Shown here piece after piece: positions 15,919-23,760 of a stretch of 64,000 bases of DNA. The position numbers and the translations under genes were made by a program. Under the pieces are notes generated by a model, which saw only the letters and a list, made by a program, of their open reading frames with translations, was not told where the DNA came from and ran no database searches. This DNA comes from Rhizobium sp. C4 (GTDB lineage Bacteria; Pseudomonadota; Alphaproteobacteria; Rhizobiales; Rhizobiaceae), in assembly GCF_021026315.1 (NCBI RefSeq), contig NZ_JAJNCX010000011.1, forward strand, positions 1-64,000, read 5' to 3'. Within the stretch, counting starts at the first letter, position 1. Every line of letters starts with the position of its first letter.

Positions 15919-17322
15919 TCAGACCGTATCGAGATAGAGCTGGTAGTCGAGCGGCGAGACATAGGCATCGAAGCGGGCGGCTTCCGCGCGCTTGATGGCC
16001 AGGAATACGCGGTGCATCGTCTCGCCCAGAACCTCCTTCAGAAAAGCAGAGGCTTCCGCCGCTTCGATGGCCTGCGCCCAGGTGCGCGGCAGTGCCGGCG
16101 CATCGCCGGGCGCCGAACCGTTGCCTTCGGCCGGTGCTCCCGGATCGCGCTGGCCGTCGAGGCCCTTCACCATCGCGGCAAGCGTGACGGCGGCGACGAG
16201 GAAGGGGTTCGCATCGACACCGGCGAGCCGCTGTTCCAGATGCCGCCCACCGGGCGAACCGGCGGGGACGCGAACCGCCACACCGCGATTGTTGATGCCC
16301 CAGTTCGGCGTGGTGGGCGCATAGCTCTGCGCCGAGAAGCGCCGCCAGGAATTGTTGTGCGGCGCCATGACCAGCATGCTTTCCGACACCGTGTCGAGCA
16401 GCCCGCCGATGGCGGCCAGAAGATCGGGCGAAAGCGCGCCGTTACGGTCGGCGAAGAGATTGCGGCCCTGGCTGTCGCAAAGGCTGGCATGCAGATGCAT
16501 GCCAGAGCCGGCGCGGTCGGCGAAGGGCTTGGCCATGAAACAGGCCTGCATGCCGTGGCGCCGGGCGACGCCGCGCAGGAGGTGCTTGAGCGCCAGCAGG
16601 TTTTCCGCGGCTCTCATGACCTCGCCATGGTGCAGCGTCAGCTCGAACTGGCCCGGCGCATATTCGGAGATCAGCGTCTCGACCGGCAGGCCTTGGGCTT
16701 CCGCTGCCCGGTAGAGATCGCGGCTGAACGGCTCCAGCCGGTCCAGTTCCTCGACGCAATAGACATTGGTGCCGAAGGGGCGGCGGCCGGTGAGCGGCAG
16801 GCGGGCGGGCTCGGGGTCAAGCGATGGCCGTTCCGCGTCGATCAGGTAGAATTCCAGCTCGAAGGCCGCGATGGCGCTGAGGCCGCGGCCGGCGAGCGCG
16901 TCGATCTGGCGCTGCAGCACATGGCGCGGATCGGCCCAGACCGGGCGTCCATCCATTTCGTGAAGAGCCACCCGGAACTGGCCGCGCGGCGGATCGGTCC
17001 AGAGCGAGGGGGAAAGCGATCCGGCAATCGGCCAGGCGCAGCGGTCGGCATCGCCATCGGACCAGACAAGGCCGGTCTCGTCCACGTCCTCGCCGGTCAC
17101 GTCGAGCCCGAGGATCGAGCCGGGCAGGTTGCGGCCGTTTTCCCAGATGCCTTCGATTTCGTGGCGGCGGACGATCTTGCCGCGCGCGATCCCGTTCGGA
17201 TCGACCAGCATGAGATCGAAAGCCTCGATTTCGGGATGCGCGTTCAGGAAATCCTGCAATTCCTCGGCTGAGGCGCGCAGGTCTGGCGCCGTCGGACGGG
17301 CGGGCGCTTCAATCTTTCTCAT
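15919..17322 (-). CDS. Glutamine synthetase family protein (gamma-glutamylputrescine synthetase PuuA-like)
   Basis: 467 residues from ATG 17322, which overlaps the aminotransferase stop as ATGA; a much longer upstream frame is antisense noise inside that gene. The catalytic motifs are present: FELEFYLID, the ATP-site GSGMHLHASL near residue 265 and the NNRGVAVRVPAG loop near residue 340. Single-domain enzymes of this type ligate glutamate to amines such as putrescine or ethanolamine rather than to ammonia. Position beside a polyamine-type importer and an aminotransferase supports an amine-glutamylating role. No adenylylation-site tyrosine loop was recognised. Confidence 0.87.
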   Translation of the reverse strand: MRKIEAPARPTAPDLRASAEELQDFLNAHPEIEAFDLMLVDPNGIARGKIVRRHEIEGIWENGRNLPGSILGLDVTGEDVDETGLVWSDGDADRCAWPIAGSLSPSLWTDPPRGQFRVALHEMDGRPVWADPRHVLQRQIDALAGRGLSAIAAFELEFYLIDAERPSLDPEPARLPLTGRRPFGTNVYCVEELDRLEPFSRDLYRAAEAQGLPVETLISEYAPGQFELTLHHGEVMRAAENLLALKHLLRGVARRHGMQACFMAKPFADRAGSGMHLHASLCDSQGRNLFADRNGALSPDLLAAIGGLLDTVSESMLVMAPHNNSWRRFSAQSYAPTTPNWGINNRGVAVRVPAGSPGGRHLEQRLAGVDANPFLVAAVTLAAMVKGLDGQRDPGAPAEGNGSAPGDAPALPRTWAQAIEAAEASAFLKEVLGETMHRVFLAIKRAEAARFDAYVSPLDYQLYLDTV

Positions 17323-18719
17323 CGGGCAGGCTCCAGCGGCAGGAGGTTGAGGACGTCCGCGAAGGCGGCGAGGAAGGCGGCAATGTCCGCTTCGGTGGTA
17401 TCGGGGCTGACCAGCATCATGTTGTGGAACGGGGTGAGCAGGAAGCCGCGATTGAGCAGGGACACATGCAGGAAATTCTCGATGAGCACATCTCCCGCCG
17501 CCCGCGCTTCGGCGGCGTTGCGGACCGACGTCGGGCTGAAGACGACTTCGAGCCGCGCACCGACGCGCGCCGTGTGCCACGGCAGGCCATGCGTGGCGAT
17601 CAGCGCCCTGATACCGGCATCCAGCTGCTCGGCGCCGGAGAGCATCCGCGCATAGTTTTCCGGCGTCATCAGCTCTTCGAGCGTCGCGCGCATGCAGGCA
17701 AGCTGCAGCGCATTGCCGGCGAGCGTCGTGCCGATGCCGGAATGGCCGTGTTCGGATTCGGGCCGGGCGGCAAAGAGCTTGTCGTTGACGGCCTGGCTCA
17801 TGCCCCAGACGGCGGCCGGAACGCCACCGGCGACGGGCTTGCCGAGAACGAAGAGATCGGGCTCCAGATCATGCGCCCGGCCATAGCCGCCGGGGCCGGT
17901 GGAGATCGTGTGGGTCTCGTCGAGCAGCAGCAGCGTGCCGACCTTGCGGGTCTCGGCGCGCAGGAATTCCCAGAAGCCTTCCTCGGGAAGGATCATGCCG
18001 CAATTGGTCATGACAGGTTCTGCGATAACGCAGGCGATGTCGGTCATCGCAAGTTCCGCCAGCAATGCCGCCCGGTCGTTGAAGGGGATCATCACGGTCG
18101 TCAGGCTCGGGTCCTGCACCTGTCCGAGCAGGCTGCGGCGGGCGACCGTCTTACCGTCGACGAGATCGACCAGCGTGTCCTCGGCAGTGCCATGATAGCA
18201 GCCGTCGAACACGAGGATGCGCTTGCGGCCGGTGGCGGCACGGGCGGCGCGGAGCGCAAAGCGGTTGGCGTCGCTGGCCGTCACCGCCACCTGCCAGCAG
18301 GGCAGGCCGAAACGGTCCTGCAGCAGCTCGCCCACCCGCTCGACGTCCTCTGACGGAAGCATGTAGGTCAGGCCGCGCGTCTCCTGCCGGCGCATCGCCT
18401 CCATGACGGGGACGGGCGCATGGCCCAACATGGCGCCGGTGTCGCCAAGGCAGAAATCGACGATCTCGTTGCCGTCGATGTCGCGCAGGCGGTTGCCTTG
18501 CGCGGCTTCGATCACCATCGGGAAGGGCTGCGGCCAGTCGCGCATCCAGTGCATCGGCACGCCGCCGGAAAACCCGCCCCGGGAATTGCGGGCAGCCCGC
18601 GCAGCCGACAGCGGACGCCCAGCGCGATAGGCGGCGTTCTCTTCCGCGAGGCGGGTTTCGAGTGCGGGCCGCACCACGCTGTTGCGCGGGGTAGGGCCCG
18701 CCGAAACGGAGGTTGCCAT
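17319..18719 (-). CDS. Class-III PLP aminotransferase (glutamate-1-semialdehyde aminomutase-like)
   Basis: 466 residues. PLP-site features: GDTGAMLGHAP near residue 92, FDGCYHGT near 176, LLLDETHTIS with the PLP-contacting Asp near 265, and FVLGKPVAGGVPAAVWGM, whose Lys forms the Schiff base. The family moves amino groups of omega-amino acids, diamines or beta-amino acids. It is coupled by ATGA to the glutamine-synthetase-like gene and lies 22 bases after the GntR regulator, so the three form one operon. Amine catabolism is the most likely role; the exact substrate is not readable. Confidence 0.87.
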   Translation of the reverse strand: MATSVSAGPTPRNSVVRPALETRLAEENAAYRAGRPLSAARAARNSRGGFSGGVPMHWMRDWPQPFPMVIEAAQGNRLRDIDGNEIVDFCLGDTGAMLGHAPVPVMEAMRRQETRGLTYMLPSEDVERVGELLQDRFGLPCWQVAVTASDANRFALRAARAATGRKRILVFDGCYHGTAEDTLVDLVDGKTVARRSLLGQVQDPSLTTVMIPFNDRAALLAELAMTDIACVIAEPVMTNCGMILPEEGFWEFLRAETRKVGTLLLLDETHTISTGPGGYGRAHDLEPDLFVLGKPVAGGVPAAVWGMSQAVNDKLFAARPESEHGHSGIGTTLAGNALQLACMRATLEELMTPENYARMLSGAEQLDAGIRALIATHGLPWHTARVGARLEVVFSPTSVRNAAEARAAGDVLIENFLHVSLLNRGFLLTPFHNMMLVSPDTTEADIAAFLAAFADVLNLLPLEPAR

Positions 18720-18741
18720 TTTCTGTTCTCCCTTGTCCTGA

Positions 18742-19545
18742 TCAGGCCGCGTCGCCGGACGTGCCGGACTTTCGGCCCGACCTTCCCGCAGACCGGCCCT
18801 TCGATAGCAGGCTATCGTTTGCGTCGGTAAAGATGGATTTCCCCAGCAGATCCATGCCGTCGAGGATATCCGCCTCGATGGCCAGCTTCAGCCGCGTGAC
18901 ATCACGCCGCTCGATGGCGTTGATGGCGATTTCGTGCTTGTCGGTCAGCCGCGCCGTGCCGACGAGACCATAGACCTTGCGCATGAACGGGCCGAACTGC
19001 ATCCAGATGCTTTCCAGAAGGCGGGTCAGCACTTCCGATTGCCCGGCGCGGTAGATCTCGAAATGGAAGGCATAGTTGGCGGCCATGTAGAGCTCGGCGT
19101 CGCCGCTCTGGTAGCTGGCATTCATCTGGTCATCATGGGCGCGGATGCGGGCAAGGGCGGCCGTGTCGATGGCGCCGATCGCGCGCATGGCGCAGGCCGG
19201 CTCAAGCAGCAGGCGCGCCTGCATGAGCTGGTCGAAGCGGTCCATGGTCATTTCGGGGATGGAAACGCGGCGATTGTCATGCACGGCCAGCGCATTTTCC
19301 GCCGAAAGCCGCGCGATCGCCGCGCGCATCGGCATGACGCCGACGCCGAGATCCTCGGCCATCGCGCGCAGGCTGATGCCCTTGCCCGGCGGCAGCTTGC
19401 CGACGATGAGCGCATGGCGCAGCGTCTGATAGGCGCGATCCTGCATGGTTTCCGCCGGGGCCTGATCGTCGGTGCGGCTGACGCGCACGGTCAGGCCGGA
19501 GTTCTTCACGCTGCGCTCGGAGGGGGTGTTCAACCTGTCGCTCAT
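18742..19545 (-). CDS. GntR-family regulator (FCD/FadR subfamily)
   Basis: 267 residues from ATG 19545; upstream in-frame starts would place the operator inside the gene. Winged-helix N-terminus at about residues 35-95 (QTLRHALIVGKLPPGKGISL, AEDLGVGVMPMRAAIARL). The all-helical FCD ligand domain follows (about 105-235), with the metal-ligand type residues in NYAFHFEIYRA. It heads the operon regulator-aminotransferase-synthetase. Two GTGATCAC palindromes at 19584-19599 and 19791-19810 are its probable operators, implying autoregulation. Confidence 0.9.
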   Translation of the reverse strand: MSDRLNTPSERSVKNSGLTVRVSRTDDQAPAETMQDRAYQTLRHALIVGKLPPGKGISLRAMAEDLGVGVMPMRAAIARLSAENALAVHDNRRVSIPEMTMDRFDQLMQARLLLEPACAMRAIGAIDTAALARIRAHDDQMNASYQSGDAELYMAANYAFHFEIYRAGQSEVLTRLLESIWMQFGPFMRKVYGLVGTARLTDKHEIAINAIERRDVTRLKLAIEADILDGMDLLGKSIFTDANDSLLSKGRSAGRSGRKSGTSGDAA

Positions 19546-19583
19546 GGTGATCCGGCATCGAGGAGCCGAAGGGCTCGGTTTCA

Positions 19584-19599
19584 AATTGTGATCACAATT
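19584..19599. promoter_or_regulatory. GntR/FCD operator, proximal copy
   Basis: AATTGTGATCACAATT is a perfect 16-bp palindrome 38 bases upstream of the gntR start. FadR/FCD proteins bind short palindromes of the TnGTnnnACnA class, and TTGTGATCACAA fits. A second copy lies 207 bases further upstream. Confidence 0.75.
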
Positions 19600-19970
19600 A
19601 TTATGAGGCCAGAGGAAATGCAAGCGGGGTGAACTGAGATTGCTCAAGGGGCATCAAGGCACTGGAATACAGGGCATTATGCTTGAAACCGCGCCATAAA
19701 GCGGCCTGAAATACATCTTCAGAATGCGGGGACGCGTTGGTTTCGTCGGAGATGAGATCACGTTTGGCCGCGAAAGTCCCGCCAACAGTCAAAATCGTGA
19801 TCACAATTTTCCGGGCGAGCTGTCTTCCTTCGACCGAGACCGGCGCGACCCAAGGTCCTAGGCCATGCTCAATGCATCATGGGCGCAGGCACCCCATACG
19901 CTGATGGCGGACGTCCCGAGAGACATCCGCCATCAAGGTCTTGCGATGGTGCGTTTGCGGCGCGCCCGGA
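19600..19970. other. Intergenic stretch with distal operator and a hairpin; no gene supported
   Basis: Between the gntR promoter and the stop of the minus-strand CoA-transferase gene. It holds the distal operator and a 14-bp inverted repeat at 19902-19935 (TGATGGCGGACGTC with GACATCCGCCATCA) that may end the CoA-transferase transcript, although no T run follows. A 67-codon frame on the minus strand (19601-19804) covers part of it but has no ribosome site or family resemblance, so it is not called. Confidence 0.55.
19791..19810. promoter_or_regulatory. GntR/FCD operator, distal copy
   Basis: AAAATCGTGATCACAATTTT shares the TCGTGATCACAA/TTGTGATCACAA core with 19584-19599, with one asymmetric base in 20. 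The two centres lie about 209 bp apart, close to twenty helical turns, which would allow looping by a dimeric regulator. Looping is a guess from spacing. Confidence 0.65.
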
Positions 19971-21101
19971 TCAGAGCCCCAGCTCGGCGCGGATCGACGC
20001 GCCGTGCTCGTCCAGCATGGGCGGGGGAATGATGCCGCGTTCGGCCTCGCCGTCGAAACTGTAGGGCGCGCGCACGGTGGTGAACTGGCCCATCGTGGCA
20101 TGCGGCACGGTCACGGCGATCTGCAGGTGTTTGGCCTGCGGGTCTTCCAGCGCCTCGTTGCTGTCATAGGCCGGCGAATAGGGGACCTCCGCCGTCTCGA
20201 GCCGGGCGCACCATTCGTCGCGCGGACGGGTGCGGAAGACCGGGGTGAGGATGTCGATGAGGTCGTCCTGATGTTTGATGCGTTCCAGCCGTTCGGCAAA
20301 GCGCGGATCGGTTGCCAGTTCCGTCTTCTCCGTCGCCTCCAGCAGTCCCTCCCAGAATTTCGGCGGCGAGGAGAGGTGGAAGGCGATCCACTTTCCGTCG
20401 GCGCATTCGAATGTGTAGGACTGGCTGACGACGGGGCGCGACAGCGGCCCCATCACTTCGCCTTCCGAGTAGAAATGCGTGAAGCTGTCGAGGTTGAAAT
20501 GGCTCATCGCCTCCAGCATCGAAATGTCGAGCCGGCGGCCCTTGCCGGTGACGCCGCGTTCCACCAGTGCTGCCAGAATGCCGGTCGCGGCATAGTGGCC
20601 GGTGACGGCATCGGCGAGCGCCGGGCCGATGACGCGCGGCTTTTCGGGCGGGGTGACGAGGCGCAGGAAGCCGCTCGCGGCCTGCGCCACGGTGTCATAG
20701 GTCGGCCGGTCGCGGGCCGGCCCTGACGTGCCGAAGCCGGAGATGGCGCAATAGATCAGGCGCGGGTTGATGGCATGCAGCGCCTCCTCGCCGGCACCGA
20801 CCTTTTCGGCGACGCCCGGACGGAAGTTCTGGATGAAGACATCCGCATTCTTGATCAGCGCCTGGAAGACCGCGAGATCGTCCTTGTTGCGCGTATCGAG
20901 CGCGATGGAACGCTTGTTGCGGTTATAGGTCTGGAAATGCGGCGAATAGAGCCCGCCCTTGAAGGCGCGGAAGGGGTCGCCTTCGCCCGGCCGCTCCACC
21001 TTGATCACGTCGGCGCCAAGGTCTGCGAGCTGCATCGCCGCCGCAGGGCCGGTGATGTAGGTGCCCATTTCGATGACGCGGATGGACTTGAGCGGCTTCA
21101 T
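19971..21101 (-). CDS. CaiB/BaiF family (class III) CoA-transferase
   Basis: 376 residues. N-terminal Rossmann-type motif GTYITGPAAAMQLADLGADV (about 13-32) and VERPGEGDPFR; the catalytic aspartate lies in GPALADAVTGHYAA near residue 165, followed by LVERGVTGKGRRLDISMLEAM. Class III enzymes move CoA between carboxylic acids through an aspartyl-CoA thioester. The start overlaps the stop of the citryl-CoA-lyase-like gene (ATGA), so the pair acts together: one plausible scheme activates a citrate- or citramalate-like acid to its CoA ester and the partner splits it. Confidence 0.88.
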   Translation of the reverse strand: MKPLKSIRVIEMGTYITGPAAAMQLADLGADVIKVERPGEGDPFRAFKGGLYSPHFQTYNRNKRSIALDTRNKDDLAVFQALIKNADVFIQNFRPGVAEKVGAGEEALHAINPRLIYCAISGFGTSGPARDRPTYDTVAQAASGFLRLVTPPEKPRVIGPALADAVTGHYAATGILAALVERGVTGKGRRLDISMLEAMSHFNLDSFTHFYSEGEVMGPLSRPVVSQSYTFECADGKWIAFHLSSPPKFWEGLLEATEKTELATDPRFAERLERIKHQDDLIDILTPVFRTRPRDEWCARLETAEVPYSPAYDSNEALEDPQAKHLQIAVTVPHATMGQFTTVRAPYSFDGEAERGIIPPPMLDEHGASIRAELGL

Positions 21102-21874
21102 TCGGCGACCTTTCCGTCATAGCTGATCGCAAGATCGGCGTGGTTCGACATGATGAAGCCGATCGACCGCTCGCTTTCCTCGTAGAGATGCGCGGCCAAG
21201 CCTGCGGTGCGGGCCAGAAGCGGCACGGCCTTCAGCGCCGCCAGCGGCCAGCCGGCGTCGAGAATAACGGCGGGGATCGCGCCGGACACGTTGATCGGAA
21301 GCGGACGGTTCATGACCTTGGGCGCATGCTCGCCGAGATGGCGCAGCGCCGCGACATGGGCGCCGGAAATGCCGAGTTCGTCGGCGATTTCGAGCAGGCG
21401 GTTGGCGCGCGGATCGCCGCCTGAATGCTGCGGATGGCCAAGCCCCGGCACCTTCTGGCGCGCGGCCTTCAGCCCTTCGAGCGAGGCAATCGCCGCGCTG
21501 GCATCGCCACCGGCGGCCACGACCTCGGCGAGATAGCGCCCCGCGACTTCCGACGAGCCGGCCACGACCGTGCCCATGCCGAGAAGGCCGGCGGACATTG
21601 CCCCCTGCCAGGCCTCGGGCGCTGCGGCCAGCGTCATGCGGGCGGCCTGAACGGAAGGGACGAGCCCGTGTTCGGCAATTGCCACGAGGCAGGCATTCAT
21701 CGCCGCCGTCTGGTGGGCATCCGGACGCACGCCGCAGACCAGCAGCCAGAAATAGTCGGTGAAGTCGATCTTGCCGATCAGGTCGCGGCAAAGATCCTCG
21801 CCCCTGACCGTGATCGAGTGTTCGTCCGACGTTGCGATCGCCGTGAAGGCGCCGTCCTGTTTTCCAATCCGCAT
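21098..21874 (-). CDS. Citryl-CoA lyase / citrate-synthase-like protein
   Basis: 258 residues, the size of stand-alone citryl-CoA-lyase-type domains and well below full citrate synthase (about 430). Matching segments: ITVRGEDLCRDLIGKIDFTD, VPGLGHPQHSGGDPRANR with the family's GHP loop, and VSGAIPAVILDAGWP. Related proteins cleave citryl-CoA or similar hydroxyacyl-CoA esters. It is the first gene of a two-gene operon with the CoA-transferase and is divergent from a ring-cleavage dioxygenase. An IclR-type site (21885-21899) lies just before the start. Confidence 0.82.
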   Translation of the reverse strand: MRIGKQDGAFTAIATSDEHSITVRGEDLCRDLIGKIDFTDYFWLLVCGVRPDAHQTAAMNACLVAIAEHGLVPSVQAARMTLAAAPEAWQGAMSAGLLGMGTVVAGSSEVAGRYLAEVVAAGGDASAAIASLEGLKAARQKVPGLGHPQHSGGDPRANRLLEIADELGISGAHVAALRHLGEHAPKVMNRPLPINVSGAIPAVILDAGWPLAALKAVPLLARTAGLAAHLYEESERSIGFIMSNHADLAISYDGKVAE

Positions 21875-21884
21875 CGATTTTCCT

Positions 21885-21899
21885 TTTCGGATAGCGAAA
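21885..21899. promoter_or_regulatory. Candidate IclR-type operator, copy 1
   Basis: TTTCGGATAGCGAAA has TTTCG/CGAAA arms around five bases. It lies in the 109-bp gap between the citryl-CoA-lyase-like gene and the dioxygenase gene, so it could serve both. A matching site, TTTCGGTATTCGAAA, lies at 23731-23745 before the amidohydrolase gene (11 of 15 identical, same arms). The regulator gene at 22845 is in the same cluster. Confidence 0.6.
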
Positions 21900-21983
21900 A
21901 AAAATTCACTTGCCGAATAGTAAGACCTGTTCTAGCTTGGCGTCAACCCTGATAGGGAGAAGCATGGGAAGCGGAGGACGGGC

Positions 21984-22841
21984 ATGAGCCAAATCAATCA
22001 GTTCACGATCACGGACGCGGTGAAGGAAAGTTTCAGGACGGAAGAGGGCAGCCGGTTCAAGTTCCTGCTGGAAACCTTCATCGACCACCTGCACGACTTC
22101 ACCCGCGAGGTGAACATGACCCATGACGAGTGGATGGGCATGCTGAACTTCCTTTACGACTGCGGGCAGATCTCGACGCCGGAGCGTCACGAGTTCATCC
22201 TGCTGTCCGACGTTCTCGGGCTCTCGGCGCTGGTCGACATGATCAACACGCGCGGCGGCGCGACGGAGGGCTCCAACCTCGGCCCGTTCTACCTCGACAA
22301 CGCCCCGGTTCTGGAGCTCGGCGCGGATCTGGCGCGCGGCCGGGAAGGCACGACGCTGCTGGTCCACGGGATCGTGCGCGATTCGCTCGGCAATCCGCTG
22401 CCCGGCGCCATCATCGACACCTGGCAGGCCGACGGTTCGGGTACCTATCCGATCCAGGAGGTGGGCCAGGACAAATACGACCTGCGCGGCAAGATCACCG
22501 CCGACGCGCAGGGCCGGTATTATTATACGACCGTGCTGCCGAAGCCCTACACGGTTCCCTATGACGGCCCGGTCGGCCGCTTGCTGAGAGCCGGCGACCG
22601 CCACGCCTGGCGCGCGGCGCATCTGCACTACATCATCCGGGCGCCCGGCATGCGGGGGATCACGACCGAGCTGTTCTTCGAGAATACCGAATATGTCGAC
22701 AACGACGCTGTTTTCGGTGTGCGAAAATCGTTGATTGCCAAACTTGAACCTGTCAAGAGGCAGGAAGAGCTGGCGTACACGCTGGAAAAGAGGCCGGACG
22801 CCAAGTGCCGCTTCGATTTCGTGCTGGCGCCGGAAGGCTGA
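21984..22841 (+). CDS. Intradiol ring-cleavage dioxygenase (hydroxyquinol 1,2-dioxygenase-like)
   Basis: 285 residues. The N-terminal helical linker (HLHDFTREVNMTHDEW, then QISTPERHEFILLSDVLG and ATEGSNLGPFY) is characteristic of hydroxyquinol/catechol 1,2-dioxygenases. Expected Fe(III) ligands are visible: Tyr in DGSGTYP, Tyr in PKPYTVPYDGP, and the HxH of RAAHLHYIIRAPG near residue 215. The enzyme opens a hydroxylated aromatic ring between two vicinal hydroxyls to give a maleylacetate- or muconate-type acid. The IclR gene starts three bases after its stop. No maleylacetate reductase is present nearby. Confidence 0.88.
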   Translation: MSQINQFTITDAVKESFRTEEGSRFKFLLETFIDHLHDFTREVNMTHDEWMGMLNFLYDCGQISTPERHEFILLSDVLGLSALVDMINTRGGATEGSNLGPFYLDNAPVLELGADLARGREGTTLLVHGIVRDSLGNPLPGAIIDTWQADGSGTYPIQEVGQDKYDLRGKITADAQGRYYYTTVLPKPYTVPYDGPVGRLLRAGDRHAWRAAHLHYIIRAPGMRGITTELFFENTEYVDNDAVFGVRKSLIAKLEPVKRQEELAYTLEKRPDAKCRFDFVLAPEG

Positions 22842-22844
22842 CGA

Positions 22845-23669
22845 GTGCTGGACAGGCTGGACATGGCTGACGATCGCAAACGCCCCGCGGAATATGTCGA
22901 AGGGCTGGCGAAGGGGATCGCGGTGATCGAATGTTTCGACGCTGCGCATTCCGAAATGACGCTGAGCGAGATCGCCCGGCGCGTCGGCCTGTCGCCGGCC
23001 GCCGCCCGTCGCAGCCTCTTCACGCTTGCCGATCTCGGCTATGTCGGCGTCAGCGGCAAGCGCTATCACCTGCGCCCGAAGGTCATGACGCTTGGCTCCG
23101 GCTTCTATTTCGCCGCCCGGATCGACGAGCTTCTGTTGCCGGAACTGCGCGTGATCGTCGAGACCCATGGCGATGCCGCCTCGGTGGCGACGCTCGACGG
23201 CCATGATGTCATCTATATCGCGCATCATTCGACGCAGCGCGCCCGCCGGGCGACGGCGGTGGTCGGGGCGCGTTATCCGGCGCATGCCACCTCGCTTGGC
23301 CGCGTTCTGCTGGCGGGTCTGGGCGATGCGGAACTCGACGACTATTTCTCCTCGGTCGAGCCGAAGCCTCTGACGTCGCGCACGGTCGTGTCGAAGGAAG
23401 AGCTTCGCCGGCTGATCTGGAAGGTCCGCGAACTCGGCTACGCCACCACCGTCGATCAGCTCGACTACGGGATCACCGCGCTTGCCGTACCGATCCGCAA
23501 TGCAGAGGGCCGCATCACCGCGGCCGTCAACTCGTCCGGCTATTCCGGTCTCGTCAGCGCCGACCAGATGGTGGCCGAACGGCTGGAAGACCTGCGCTCC
23601 GTTGCCAGCCGCATCGGGGTTGCCGCCTTGCGTGCGCCGGCGCTCGCAGCCGCCTTGTCGTCAAAGTGA
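22845..23669 (+). CDS. IclR-family regulator (PcaR/PobR type)
   Basis: 274 residues from GTG 22845, which has GGAAGG eight bases upstream; ATG 22863 is an alternative six codons on. Winged helix at about residues 15-75 (VEGLAKGIAVIECFDAAHS, MTLSEIARRVGLSPAAARR). The IclR effector domain follows (VIYIAHHST, ATSLGRVLLAGL, ALAVPIRNAEG). The subgroup commonly controls aromatic catabolism. It is co-transcribed with the dioxygenase. Two TTTCG-n5-CGAAA sites, at 21885 and 23731, are its probable targets. Confidence 0.9.
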   Translation: MLDRLDMADDRKRPAEYVEGLAKGIAVIECFDAAHSEMTLSEIARRVGLSPAAARRSLFTLADLGYVGVSGKRYHLRPKVMTLGSGFYFAARIDELLLPELRVIVETHGDAASVATLDGHDVIYIAHHSTQRARRATAVVGARYPAHATSLGRVLLAGLGDAELDDYFSSVEPKPLTSRTVVSKEELRRLIWKVRELGYATTVDQLDYGITALAVPIRNAEGRITAAVNSSGYSGLVSADQMVAERLEDLRSVASRIGVAALRAPALAAALSSK

Positions 23670-23730
23670 ACATGTGAGGCCCGGTTATCCGGAGAGGATG
23701 GCTGACGGCCTGAAAAAATTGCGAAATTAA

Positions 23731-23745
23731 TTTCGGTATTCGAAA
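23731..23745. promoter_or_regulatory. Candidate IclR-type operator, copy 2
   Basis: TTTCGGTATTCGAAA, ending 15 bases before the amidohydrolase ATG, has the same arms and length as 21885-21899. Its place next to the ribosome site would suit repression. It links the amidohydrolase gene to the dioxygenase and CoA-transferase genes. Confidence 0.6.
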
Positions 23746-23760
23746 AAATGGGAGGTCATC

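Noticed and set aside
15919-17580. Longer start for the glutamine-synthetase-like gene
   Set aside because: The extension lies inside the aminotransferase gene and is Arg/Pro-rich noise; ATG 17322 overlaps that gene's stop.
19601-19804. 67-codon minus-strand frame upstream of gntR
   Set aside because: Overlaps both operators' neighbourhood, lacks a ribosome site and coding character.
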